NCBI GenBank assembly: GCA_003223645.1
Contig: QHVT01000021.1
Location: 1-64,000, forward strand
Reading direction: 5' to 3'
Origin: Acidobacteriota bacterium
Lineage (GTDB): Bacteria; Acidobacteriota; Thermoanaerobaculia; Gp7-AA8
Length of the DNA stretch: 64,000 nt
Part shown: piece after piece, positions 50,270 through 58,916 of the stretch
Layout: every line of letters starts with the position of its first letter
How positions within the stretch are numbered: the first letter of the stretch is position 1
Program-made: the position numbers and the translations under genes
The notes under the pieces: model-generated
Databases searched by the model: none
Seen by the model: the letters and a program-made list of their open reading frames with translations, nothing else
What the model was told of the DNA's origin: nothing

Positions 50270-52273
50270 TTATCGATCGTGGAGCGCGTGCAGGCACCGC
50301 AGTACTTCCGCCACACTCCACGCCTGCGCCGCGCAGCCGCGCGGCGTGAACGGCTCCTCGGCGTCGAAGACTTCGCTGATCGTGCCGATGCAGGCTTCGT
50401 GGAGATGCGGCTGGAAGCCGTCGAGGAAGTGCAGCGCGCGCTCGCGGTCGTCGGGATAGACGCGCAGCCACGCGTCGATGAACGGGCCGATCAGCCACCC
50501 CCACACCGTCCCCTGATGATACGCGGCGTCGCGCGCGCGGAGGTCGCCGTCATAGCGCTGCTTGTAGTCGGGATGGTTGCGCGCGAGCGAGCGCAGTCCG
50601 ACCGGTGTGAGGAGCTCGCGCTCGACCGTGTGCAGCACCGCTTCCCATCGCGAGCGATCGAGCACGGGATGATCGAGCGACAGCGCGAAGATCTGATTCG
50701 GACGCAGCGCCGCGTCGTTCTCGTCCATTTCGTCGCAAAGGACGTCGTAAAGATATTGACCTTCGTCGTACCAGAAGCGCTCGTTGAATGATTTCTGCGC
50801 GCGCTCCGCGAGCTCGTTCATGCGCGCGGCGTTCGCGGCGTCGCCTTCTTCGTCGAGAAACGTCTGCAGGATGCGCAAGGCGTTGTAGTACAGCGCGTTG
50901 ATCTCGACCGCTTTGCCGCGACGCGGCGTCACCACCCACCCGTCGACCTTCGCATCCATCCACGTCAGCTGGTAACTCTCTTCTCCCTGCGACAAGAGTC
51001 CGTCTTTCGGATCGACGTGGATGTTGAAGCGCGTGCCGCGGACGTGGTGGTCGATGATGTCGACGAGCTTCGGCAGCAGCTCGCGCAGCGTGCCGCGGTC
51101 GTCCGTCCATTTCACGTAGCGCGCAACCGCGTGGAAGAACCACATCGTCGCATCCGCGGTGTGATACAGCCCCCCATGTTCTCCTTCGGGGAACATGTTC
51201 GGAATCAGCCCGTCTCTGACGTACGACGCGAACGTGCGCAGGATGCTCCCCGCTTCGCGGAAGCGATGCGTCACGAGCGTCAGTCCTTCGAGGCTGATCA
51301 TCGTGTCACGGCCCCAGTCGGTGAACCAGTGATAGCCGGCGATCACCGTTCGCGGCGTGTCACCCATCGCTGCGATGCGTGCTTCGTCGGAGGGACGCGT
51401 GTGCGGACGGACGAGGAACTGATCGGCGGCGACGATCAGCGGCGACGGATCGTTCGCAATGTCGAAGAGCTTGTGCCGCCTCGCCTGCTCCGATTCGATC
51501 GCGCGCGCCATCGGCAGCGCGTGAATCACGTCCCACGCTTCCGTCGACGCGACGATGCCGGCGTCCTCGCCGCGCGCGAGCGCGATGTGAATCGTGCCGG
51601 GGCTCCACAGCGGTCCCTCGTGCTCGTAGCCGCGGCCCTTTTCGATGCGGTAGACGACGTGCTCGATTTTCTCGGGACGGTGCTCGAACTGCGTGTCTTC
51701 ACCGATGAACGCGAGACGCAGCGGCGGAAACGCATCGCTCTCGCAGATCTCGACGTCGCGGCCTTTGATGTCGATCTTCCACGTGTCGCTCCACTCTGCG
51801 AGCAGCCCTTCGTGCGGACGGAAGTTGAGCGACGGACGAAGACGCAGCGTGACGCCCTCGCCTTCGATAAGCCGGTAGATGGTGTACGTGGTGTTCTGTC
51901 CGTACGGCATCACGACGCGTTTCTCGAGCCGAAGGCCGTCGCTCGCGAAGCGCCACAGCGGAATGCCGCAGTCGAGGACGAACTCCTCGAGAAAATCAGG
52001 GTCGGGATAGACGATCGCGCCCGACGCACGCTCGTCGCCGCTCAGCAACCGCGAGCGGCCGTCGCGCGTGGTGACCGACTCGGCGAGATGATTGAGCATC
52101 ATCGTGCGGCCGAGGGGCGCCGGCAGCGCGGCAACGAGCTTGCCGTGAAAGCGGCGTGTGGCGGCGCCGCCGATCGTGCCGCTCGCATATCCGCCGAGTC
52201 CGTTGGTGACGAGCCATTCGCGCGAGACGAGCTCTTCGAGCGGCTCCCCGCGCGTCCATCCGCGTTGCATCAT
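50270..52273 (-). CDS. Glycogen-debranching enzyme type amylo-alpha-1,6-glucosidase
   Basis: A 667-residue protein from the ATG at 52271-52273. The N-terminal GDE_N domain begins REWLVTNGLGGYASGTI with TRRFHGKLVAAL. The (alpha/alpha)6 barrel (~280-660) has YHWFTDWGRDTMISLEGL and VDGWVVTPRRGKAVEINALYYNAL, which hold the catalytic acids of the GH133-type family. It cuts alpha-1,6 branch points in glycogen-like glucans in the cytosol. No other glycogen gene is adjacent. The PAS/GGDEF/EAL gene starts downstream on the same strand. Confidence 0.9.
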   Translation of the reverse strand: MMQRGWTRGEPLEELVSREWLVTNGLGGYASGTIGGAATRRFHGKLVAALPAPLGRTMMLNHLAESVTTRDGRSRLLSGDERASGAIVYPDPDFLEEFVLDCGIPLWRFASDGLRLEKRVVMPYGQNTTYTIYRLIEGEGVTLRLRPSLNFRPHEGLLAEWSDTWKIDIKGRDVEICESDAFPPLRLAFIGEDTQFEHRPEKIEHVVYRIEKGRGYEHEGPLWSPGTIHIALARGEDAGIVASTEAWDVIHALPMARAIESEQARRHKLFDIANDPSPLIVAADQFLVRPHTRPSDEARIAAMGDTPRTVIAGYHWFTDWGRDTMISLEGLTLVTHRFREAGSILRTFASYVRDGLIPNMFPEGEHGGLYHTADATMWFFHAVARYVKWTDDRGTLRELLPKLVDIIDHHVRGTRFNIHVDPKDGLLSQGEESYQLTWMDAKVDGWVVTPRRGKAVEINALYYNALRILQTFLDEEGDAANAARMNELAERAQKSFNERFWYDEGQYLYDVLCDEMDENDAALRPNQIFALSLDHPVLDRSRWEAVLHTVERELLTPVGLRSLARNHPDYKQRYDGDLRARDAAYHQGTVWGWLIGPFIDAWLRVYPDDRERALHFLDGFQPHLHEACIGTISEVFDAEEPFTPRGCAAQAWSVAEVLRCLHALHDR

Positions 52274-52309
52274 CGCGTCCGCATGACGTGCTGAACGCGT
52301 GCCCGCGCG

Positions 52310-52630
52310 TCAGCGCCCCGCGTAGCGCTTCATCGCCGCCGCCAGCTTCGCGCCGGAAAGGAACGCCTCCTTCACGTACTTGCCGTTCGCGAAGCGATAG
52401 ACCGTCACACCGGCAGCCTCCTCGAAAAAGAACCGCGTGCCGATCGCGCTGGCCTTGAACGTCACCTGCCGCTTGCCGGCATTCGAGATCTGGCTGAGGA
52501 ATAGCGCGATCGGATGCTCGACCTCGGCCGGTGCGATCGCCGCGGATTTCTTCGGGGCCGCGGAGAGCGAAAGTGCGAACGAGCACACCAGGAGAATGAG
52601 CAATTTATTTCGTAGGTAGGGAAATATCAT
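52310..52630 (-). CDS. Small exported hypothetical protein
   Basis: A 106-residue protein; ATG at 52628-52630 with an AAGGAG site. Residues 1-24 are a signal peptide (MIFPYLRNKLLILLVCSFALSLSA). The mature part (~80 residues) looks like a small beta/alpha domain (VTFKASAIGTRFFFEEAAGVTVYRF, AFLSGAKLAAAMKRYAGR). Family not recognised. It is divergent from the gene at 52690, with only 59 bp between start codons, so they may share a control region. Confidence 0.7.
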   Translation of the reverse strand: MIFPYLRNKLLILLVCSFALSLSAAPKKSAAIAPAEVEHPIALFLSQISNAGKRQVTFKASAIGTRFFFEEAAGVTVYRFANGKYVKEAFLSGAKLAAAMKRYAGR

Positions 52631-52689
52631 TAGCCGTCACTCCTTACGTAGGTACGCAAGTACCAACATCGAAAAAGGAGAGGTTACCC

Positions 52690-53049
52690 ATGGCAATCAC
52701 CGAAGCAAAACAGGATGCACTGGCCTACATCAAGGAAGGACAACTCGACGAAGCATCGTTCCAGCAATTCTGCAACAGTTTCTCGGTCTCCGCTCTGACG
52801 ATCAAGTACTGCATCGATCTCGCGATTCCGCAGGTCTCGGTCGAGGTGTATCTCTTCGGCGCGAGGATCGGCGGCGGCGTGATCAACCCGTCGAATCCGT
52901 CGATCACCATCGGCGGCTCAGTCGCGGGCTTCAAGGCCGAGGTCAAGCTGACGGCGGACTTCACCAAGAACCAGGTGACGTACAACATCACCCTCTGCGC
53001 GCCGATCGTCGGCTGCAAGAACTACAGTGGAGTGTTGTTCTCCTGGTAA
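52690..53049 (+). CDS. 119-residue unrecognised protein
   Basis: An ATG at 52690 with a strong AAGGAG site. The N-terminal ~27 residues (MAITEAKQDALAYIKEGQLD) are helical and acidic. The remainder is beta-rich and hydrophobic (PQVSVEVYLFGARIGGGVI, TYNITLCAPIVGCKNYSGVLFSW) with four cysteines. There is no signal peptide. The helical start followed by a GG-containing turn recalls leader/core layouts of secreted peptides, but no exporter or maturase is near. Function unknown. Confidence 0.65.
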   Translation: MAITEAKQDALAYIKEGQLDEASFQQFCNSFSVSALTIKYCIDLAIPQVSVEVYLFGARIGGGVINPSNPSITIGGSVAGFKAEVKLTADFTKNQVTYNITLCAPIVGCKNYSGVLFSW

Positions 53050-53090
53050 GAGCGGGCGTGCCGGACGGCGGGTATCTGCCGTCCGGCATC

Positions 53091-53726
53091 TCATCGATAG
53101 ACGACGAAATCCTTTGCCGCGAGCTGCGCAAGCACTTCTTCGACTGCAGGCGTCAGATCCACCCAGCGCAAATCCACTTTTTCCAGTCGCGGCAGATCCA
53201 GCATTGTGCGCGGAAGCGTCTCCACCGGATTCCCGCGCAAATCAATTTGCCGCAGCTCGCGTAATTCGCCGATTACGTCCGGCAACGTCCGCAGCTTGTT
53301 GTTGCGGAGGTGCAATTCGCGTAATCGCGTCAACGACGCGATGCAAGCGGGCAGGGACTGCAGTTGATTGTCCGTCACGCGCAGCTCGATCAATCCGGTC
53401 ATCGAGCAGATCGCAGTCGGGAAATCGGTGAAGCGATTCTCGCTGACGTTCAGGTAGCGGATTTGAGGCAAGTCCAGCGCCGGCAGCGAGGTCAGTTGAT
53501 TGTCGTGGAGGTAGAGAAAATCGGTGACGTGAATCGTGCCGGGGATGGACGTCAGAGCATTGTGGCCGAGGTCCAGCATGCGCAGGTTGCGCAGCTCGCC
53601 GATTCGCGGCGGCAATTCTGTCAGGCCGTTGTCGGCGAGGACGAGCGTTTCGGCGTCGGAATGTGCCCAGACTTCGTCGGGCACGCGGCCGAGTTGCTGC
53701 TTCCAGTAATTGAGCTGTCGCGTCAA
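53091..53726 (-). CDS. Leucine-rich-repeat protein
   Basis: A 211-residue protein. The start is taken as TTG at 53724-53726 because it overlaps the amidohydrolase stop as TTGA and no ATG or GTG fits. Eight or nine bacterial-type LRRs of 23 residues follow (LRNLRMLDLGHNALTSIPG, LRELHLRNNKLRTLPDVIG), with a short C-terminal cap. Unlike the exported LRR protein at 3777-7976, it has no signal peptide and so is probably cytosolic. LRRs serve as protein-binding surfaces; the partner is unknown. Confidence 0.8.
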   Translation of the reverse strand: MTRQLNYWKQQLGRVPDEVWAHSDAETLVLADNGLTELPPRIGELRNLRMLDLGHNALTSIPGTIHVTDFLYLHDNQLTSLPALDLPQIRYLNVSENRFTDFPTAICSMTGLIELRVTDNQLQSLPACIASLTRLRELHLRNNKLRTLPDVIGELRELRQIDLRGNPVETLPRTMLDLPRLEKVDLRWVDLTPAVEEVLAQLAAKDFVVYR

Positions 53727-55006
53727 CGTTTGAGCACGTCCAGGACGCCGCTGACGAGCGCGCGGATGCCGGTTTTCAGCGTCAGTGCGGGATCGGCCGG
53801 TGAGAATCTGCTGGAGTGCAATCCCGGCTGGGTACCGGCGGCGAGCTTCGCCGGGTCGGCGGCGCCGACGACGAGCAGCGCCGTCGGAATCGTGCGATTG
53901 AGGCCGAACAGTCCGAAGTCTTCGCTCACCATCGCCGGATCGACTTCCACGACGCGCTCTTTTCCGAGCTCGCGCGTCATCGCCGCGGCAACACGCGACG
54001 TCAATGCCGGATCGTTGTACGTCGCGGCGACCGACTCGTGATCGACGTGCTCGTACACCGGCGCGCGATCGTCGGGAACGCCGGCCGCGATCGCGAGTCC
54101 TCTCGGAATGCGTTGAATCGAGTCGAGCGTCTGCTGCCGCACCGCGGGATCGAACGTGCGCACCGTCAAATACAGCTTCACTTCGTCGGGGATGATGTTG
54201 CGCTTCGTGCCGCCTTCGATTTTTCCGACCGTCACGACCGCCGGCTTCAGCGGCGGACGCTCGCGGCTGACGATCGTCTGCAGCGCGAGGATCGTCTCCG
54301 CCGCGAGCACGACCGGATCCTTCGTCGTCTGCGGCGCGGCGCCGTGTCCGCCGAGTCCGCGAATGGTGAGGTTGACGGAATCGGTCGCGGCCATGAACTC
54401 GCCGGCGCGATAGCCCATCTTCCCCGACTCGAGCGCGGCCCAGTCGTGCAATGCGATCGCGAAGTCGGGCTTGCCGAAGCGCTCGTACAAGCGATCGTTC
54501 AGCATTCCCTCCGCGCCCTTCACGACTTCCTCGGCCGGCTGACCGATGAGGATCAGCGTGCCTTTCCACTGCGACTTGAGATCGGCGAGGATCTTCGCCG
54601 AGCCGAGGAGCGTCGTCATGTGGACGTCGTGTCCGCACGCGTGCATCACTCCTGCGTTCTGGCTCGCGTATTCGAGGCCCGTCGATTCGGTGACCGGCAG
54701 CGCGTCCATGTCCGTGCGCACGAGCAGCGTCGGGCCCGCGCCGTTCTTCATCACCGCGACGACGCCGTAGCACGTCGCATTCGGATCGGCGTACTTGCCG
54801 ACGCGCTCCGTGACTTCGTACCCGTGGTCGCGCAGATGCGACGCGAGAAACGCGGACGTCTTCACTTCCTGCGTCGACAACTCCGGCATCGTGTGCAGCG
54901 TCTTGTACGTTTCGAGGAGGCCGTTGATCTCGCGCGACACGCGCTCATCGAGCGACTGCGCAGACAGAGGAACGGCGAGAAGAAGTGCGAGGACGATTCG
55001 CTTCAT
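53723..55006 (-). CDS. Exported M20-family amidohydrolase
   Basis: A 427-residue protein from the ATG at 55004-55006. Signal peptide MKRIVLALLLAVPLSAQS. Metal-site motifs: HTMPELS near the start, DMDALPVTE, HACGHDVHM at ~120, GQPAEE at ~155 and a late LHSSRFSP His. The dimerisation domain is at ~205-310 (GLGGHGAAPQTTKDPV). The closest types are amidohydrolases that cleave N-acyl amino acids (hippurate/IAA-amino-acid hydrolase group). Export suggests it works on peptides or acyl amino acids outside the cytoplasm. Stop overlaps the LRR gene start. Confidence 0.9.
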   Translation of the reverse strand: MKRIVLALLLAVPLSAQSLDERVSREINGLLETYKTLHTMPELSTQEVKTSAFLASHLRDHGYEVTERVGKYADPNATCYGVVAVMKNGAGPTLLVRTDMDALPVTESTGLEYASQNAGVMHACGHDVHMTTLLGSAKILADLKSQWKGTLILIGQPAEEVVKGAEGMLNDRLYERFGKPDFAIALHDWAALESGKMGYRAGEFMAATDSVNLTIRGLGGHGAAPQTTKDPVVLAAETILALQTIVSRERPPLKPAVVTVGKIEGGTKRNIIPDEVKLYLTVRTFDPAVRQQTLDSIQRIPRGLAIAAGVPDDRAPVYEHVDHESVAATYNDPALTSRVAAAMTRELGKERVVEVDPAMVSEDFGLFGLNRTIPTALLVVGAADPAKLAAGTQPGLHSSRFSPADPALTLKTGIRALVSGVLDVLKR

Positions 55007-55015
55007 ACCGGGAGC

Positions 55016-57289
55016 TTACATCGCTTCCGCGCTCGTCACGTCCTCGGCCATCGCCACCTGGTTCTTGCCGTGCTTCTTGGCGAAATAAAGCGCGGCGTCG
55101 GCGCGCGAGATCAGCTCCGCGGGATTCGCGCCGTCGTGCGGGTAGACGGCCACGCCGATGCTGACGGTGATGTGCAGCGTGCGGTCGAGTGCGGGCAGCG
55201 GGAAGTCGCGGCGCTCGATCAGCTCGCGCATGCGGTTCGCGGCGTCGTGCGCGGACGACGCCGGCGTGTCGGGAAAGATGATCGCGAACTCTTCGCCGCC
55301 GTAGCGCGCGACGACGTCGCTGTCGCGCGCGTTCTGCATCAGCTCTTCGACGAGGCCTTTCAGAATTTCGTCGCCGACCGGATGTCCGAACGAGTCGTTG
55401 ACGCGCTTGAAGTTGTCGATGTCGAGCATTGCCAGCGCGAGACTGTGGCGCGTGCGGCCGTGACGATGGATTTCTTTCGACAGCGCGTCCTGGAAGAAGC
55501 GATGGTTGTATGCCGGCGTCAGCGCGTCGATGAACGTGAGTCGCTTGATCTCTTCGTACTGCCGCGCCGACTGCAGCGCCGTCACGGCCTGCGTCGCGAA
55601 GATCTCGAGCGTCTTCACCTTGTCGATCGACGGAATGCGGCGGTCGTGCGGATCGCGCACCGACAGGTAACCCATCATTTCGTCGCCGGACATCAGCGGC
55701 ACGAGCAGGATGTCGTTCGGATGCCATTCGTCCGGCTTCAGATATTGATCGTCGCCATGCTCGGGGTGCACGAAGAAATCGTGCTCGCTCTGCCGCAGCA
55801 CGGAATGCGAGATGAAATACGAGTTCGACACGTGAAACTCGGGATTGAAGAACGCCTGCATCGACTCCGACGACACGTGCTTCTTGCGCACTTCCTCCCA
55901 CACGTCATCGAGGCCGGCCTGCGCGCGGCGCACGAAGTCGTCGCGGCGCGGCTCGTGGAGCGAGAACACGACGACCTCGAAGCCGAGGGCCTTGCGGATC
56001 GACTGCGCGATGTGCGTGAGCGCGGTGTCGACGTCGAACTGTCCGATGAGACTGTTCGACACGTCGAGAATCGTCGTCATCGTCGCGGCATTGCTCTCGA
56101 GCAGGATCGTCTTCTCGCGCATCTCGCGGCGCAGCAGCTGGTCCTGCAGCGACAGCGCGGTCTGATTCACGAGGAGTGTGAGCAGGTTGAGACTCCCCGC
56201 CTGCAGAATCGAACGATCTTCCGTCTCGAAGATCAAAACCCCGTAGATGACTTCCGGTGTCTGAACGCCGATCAGCAGCTGAATCGCGTCGCCGCCCGAC
56301 AGCGGGAACTTGCGCATGTCGCTTTGCAGCACGATCGCGCGGCTCGGCGCGGACTGCGCGAAACCGGTCGAGTCGACCCAGCGCAGCACTTCCTGATCGG
56401 TCGGCAGGCACTCGCCGAAGCGATAGACCGTGCCGGCGGCCTCGAGGTTTGCCTCCCACGTCACCACCGTCGCTGCTTTCAGCTTCGCGAGCTTCGTCGC
56501 CAGCGACATGAGGCGCCGCAGCGTTTCGTGATCCGTTTCGGCGGAGAGAATCTGCGTCGAGCTCTCCATCACGATCGCCAGCTCGCGATTGCGCCGCAGC
56601 AGCTCGCTGTTCTGCTGCCACGACTCCTCCATCTCGCGGTTGCGTTGCAGCAGCTCGTTGTTCCGTTTCGCCGCATCCTCTTCGTTGCGCATCGAATGCG
56701 CGACGAGCAGGACCGGCACGAACGCGATCGCGAAACTGGTGATGCCCCATCGCTCGAAGAGCATCACTTCGATCGCGACGACCGGCGTGACGAGGAGCAG
56801 CATCTGCCCCTGCACGAACAGCACGCGGCGGAAGTCGATCGGCGACGCGTCTCCTTCGAAGTAGCGCCGCACCGACGCGAAGACGAGCTGCGCGACGACG
56901 TAGCCGACGAGGAGCAGGACGAAGCCGGCCATCTTCGCCGACGGTCTCGCGTCGCGCTCGACGGCGAGCGTGTACAGCAAGCCGACGACGCCGTACGACA
57001 GCGCGAGCTGGGCGGCGTTGTAGAGGCGATCGAGCCGCGGCCATGCAGCGCCGAGAAACACGGCGACGAATGCGACCGACGGACTGTGGAAGATGATCAG
57101 CGCGCCGAACGCGATCGCGGCCTCGAAACCGACCGACGTGTCGCCGCGCTCGATGCGCAGGAACGACGCCACGAACACGAGCGCGGCGAAGAAGAGCGAA
57201 GCGAGACGCTGTTCGGGAGTCTGCTCGATGAGCACGAGTACGCACAGCGCGGCTGCGACGGCGACGACGCCGATCTTCCAGCGATTCAT
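55016..57289 (-). CDS. Membrane GAF-GGDEF diguanylate cyclase
   Basis: A 757-residue protein from the ATG at 57287-57289 (MNRWKIGVVAVAAALCVLVLI). Six to eight TM segments fill ~5-210. A coiled coil (NNELLQRNREMEESWQQNSELL) follows, then two GAF-like domains (~240-370 and ~415-580), then GGDEF (~590-750) with an active-site RYGGEEFAIIFPD at ~660. The RxxD inhibitory site ahead of GGEEF is not obvious. It makes cyclic-di-GMP in response to an unknown membrane or ligand cue. It is only 9 bp upstream of the amidohydrolase gene. Confidence 0.92.
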   Translation of the reverse strand: MNRWKIGVVAVAAALCVLVLIEQTPEQRLASLFFAALVFVASFLRIERGDTSVGFEAAIAFGALIIFHSPSVAFVAVFLGAAWPRLDRLYNAAQLALSYGVVGLLYTLAVERDARPSAKMAGFVLLLVGYVVAQLVFASVRRYFEGDASPIDFRRVLFVQGQMLLLVTPVVAIEVMLFERWGITSFAIAFVPVLLVAHSMRNEEDAAKRNNELLQRNREMEESWQQNSELLRRNRELAIVMESSTQILSAETDHETLRRLMSLATKLAKLKAATVVTWEANLEAAGTVYRFGECLPTDQEVLRWVDSTGFAQSAPSRAIVLQSDMRKFPLSGGDAIQLLIGVQTPEVIYGVLIFETEDRSILQAGSLNLLTLLVNQTALSLQDQLLRREMREKTILLESNAATMTTILDVSNSLIGQFDVDTALTHIAQSIRKALGFEVVVFSLHEPRRDDFVRRAQAGLDDVWEEVRKKHVSSESMQAFFNPEFHVSNSYFISHSVLRQSEHDFFVHPEHGDDQYLKPDEWHPNDILLVPLMSGDEMMGYLSVRDPHDRRIPSIDKVKTLEIFATQAVTALQSARQYEEIKRLTFIDALTPAYNHRFFQDALSKEIHRHGRTRHSLALAMLDIDNFKRVNDSFGHPVGDEILKGLVEELMQNARDSDVVARYGGEEFAIIFPDTPASSAHDAANRMRELIERRDFPLPALDRTLHITVSIGVAVYPHDGANPAELISRADAALYFAKKHGKNQVAMAEDVTSAEAM

Positions 57290-57593
57290 AGCCGCGCCTC
57301 TCCCGTCATCCTGAGCAGAGGCACTGCGCGATGCGCATTTGTCGAGCAAAATGACAGCCCCTCACCCGGCGCTTCGCGCCACCCTCTCCCCGCATGCGGG
57401 GCGAGGGGCAACATGTACGAGTATCGAGATTTGTTGCCCTTCTCCCCGCATGCGGGGAGAAGGTGCCCGAAGGGCGGATGAGGGGCTGTCATTAGAAGAA
57501 GCCGCGAAGACGGCGAAGGATCTCTAAATAGGAGGCGTTTTCGCAGTTCGAGATCCTTCGTCGTGCTTCGCCGGCTCAGGATGACGGCTCGAT
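57290..57593. other. Gene-free stretch made of BIME-like repeats
   Basis: The 304 bp between the cyclase and the HEAT-repeat gene is filled by a large inverted repeat (57358-57492) and by GATCCTTC-containing segments either side (57515-57585), also partly inverted (GGATCTC at 57519 and GAGATCC at 57549). I see no gene. Confidence 0.6.
57358..57492. repeat. REP/BIME-like CTCCCCGCATGCGGGGAG element, copy 1
   Basis: CCCTCACCCGGCGCTTCGCG...CTCTCCCCGCATGCGGGG on the left is answered by CTTCTCCCCGCATGCGGGGAGAAGG...CCGAAGGGCGGATGAGGGG on the right, with a ~25-nt loop. The second copy is at 60896-61030. Confidence 0.8.
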
Positions 57594-58352
57594 TCATAGC
57601 CGCGCCCTGCATCGATTGATCAACGTCTTGAGTCCGTGCACGTCTCCGAGGGCGTCGCGTGCTTTGAGGAGCTCGGTCAGCATATCGGGGGCGGTGATCT
57701 CGTCGGCCGCCTCCTCGATCTCGCCGTCCGCGCTTTCGACCGCTCCGGCGATGTAGGGAATCGCGCGCGCGTCGTGGCGTCGCGCGAGCCCGAGGGCGGC
57801 TTCGTTGGCGACGCAACGATCATCGTCGCGGAGGCGCTCGAACAATGCGGCGCGAATGCGCGGCGTGTCGTGATCGGACAAACTGCCGACCGCGAACGTC
57901 GCGCGATCGCGCACCGACGTGTCGCCGTCGCGCATGAGCGAGAGCATCACGCGCTCGGCGCGCTCGTCGCCGATCAAATCTTCGAGTGCCGTCGCCACCG
58001 CCCAGCGCACGTTCGACGCGTCGTGAATCGCGGCGCGCGCGAGCGCCTCGATCGTGCGCACGTCCTGCTGCTGTCCGAGCGCGTGCACCACGCATTCGAC
58101 GACGCCGGGATCGCCGTCCTCGAGCATCGAGGTGAGGATCGAGGTCGCCTCGTCGGCGTACGCCGACAGCTGTCCGAGGATGTCCGCGCCGGCGATGCGG
58201 GCGGACGCGTCGCTGCTGCGGCAGAGTTGCGCGGCGCGCTCGAACACTTCGCGCGTTCCGAGCGCGTGCAGTTCGCGGATCGCGACCCACCGCGCGTCGT
58301 CATCGTCCGCTTCCCGAACGACGACCGCAAACAGCTCATCGACGGAATGCAC
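57594..58352 (-). CDS. HEAT-repeat protein
   Basis: A 252-residue all-helical protein from the ATG at 58350-58352. About six HEAT-type repeats of ~31 residues (DASARIAGADILGQLSAYADEATSILTSMLEDG; DTSVRDRATFAVGSLSDHDTPRIRAALFERL). The Asp-x-x-Val-Arg pattern is typical of PBS-lyase-like HEAT repeats in bacteria. No signal peptide or other domain. Likely a protein-binding scaffold; partner unknown. Confidence 0.88.
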   Translation of the reverse strand: MHSVDELFAVVVREADDDDARWVAIRELHALGTREVFERAAQLCRSSDASARIAGADILGQLSAYADEATSILTSMLEDGDPGVVECVVHALGQQQDVRTIEALARAAIHDASNVRWAVATALEDLIGDERAERVMLSLMRDGDTSVRDRATFAVGSLSDHDTPRIRAALFERLRDDDRCVANEAALGLARRHDARAIPYIAGAVESADGEIEEAADEITAPDMLTELLKARDALGDVHGLKTLINRCRARL

Positions 58353-58378
58353 GATCCGATGCTACCTTACCTCCGCCA

Positions 58379-58801
58379 ATGCGTTCACGTCTGACCGTCA
58401 CACTTTTCCTGCTCCTCACCGCATGCGGCAAGCTCGAGACGCCGACCGATCCCGGCGTCAGCGGCGAGCCGATCGATCCGACCGCGACGTTCACGCGCGT
58501 CCAAAATGAAGTCTTCACGCCGACGTGCGGCATCGTCGCGTGTCACCATCCGATCGGACAGCAGTCGCAGATGGTGCTGACCGCCGGCCGCGCGTACAAC
58601 GAGACCGTGAACGTCACCAGCGTCGAGATGCCCTCGCTCAAACGCGTCACGCCGGGCGACGTCGCGAACTCGTATCTCTATCGAAAGATCACCGGCGCGG
58701 GAATCACCGGCGACCGCATGCCGCAGACCCTGCCGCCGCTGAGCGACGCGCAGATCGCGCTGATTCGCAATTGGATTCGCCGAGGAGCGCCGAATGATTA
58801 G
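58379..58801 (+). CDS. Cytochrome-c-like lipoprotein
   Basis: A 140-residue protein from the ATG at 58379. Lipoprotein signal MRSRLTVTLFLLLTAC with the lipid Cys at 16. A cytochrome-like domain of the type found in Planctomycete/Acidobacteria proteins follows. The heme-binding motif is CGIVACH, a CX4CH form rather than CXXCH, in VFTPTCGIVACHHPIG. A late GDRMPQTLPPLSDAQIALIRNWIRRGA provides the axial Met and the helix typical of this family. It probably carries electrons at the membrane. The next gene overlaps by 8 bp or starts 5 bp later. Confidence 0.85.
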   Translation: MRSRLTVTLFLLLTACGKLETPTDPGVSGEPIDPTATFTRVQNEVFTPTCGIVACHHPIGQQSQMVLTAGRAYNETVNVTSVEMPSLKRVTPGDVANSYLYRKITGAGITGDRMPQTLPPLSDAQIALIRNWIRRGAPND

Positions 58802-58805
58802 AAAG

Positions 58806-58916
58806 ATGAAGGCAGAAGGCAGAAGGCAGAAGGCAGAAGTAAGAAGTCGCCAACGCGACGGACGCCGCAATCGCTTTCTCACTTCTGCCTTCTGCCTTCT
58901 GCCTTCTGCCTTCGTC
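58806..58916. repeat. GCAGAAG heptamer hairpin, copy C (translated)
   Basis: Four direct GCAGAAG units (58810-58838), a ~35-nt loop and inverted TTCTGCC heptamers (58882-58914). As in copy B the element begins with ATGAAG and is read in frame by the following gene. Confidence 0.88.
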
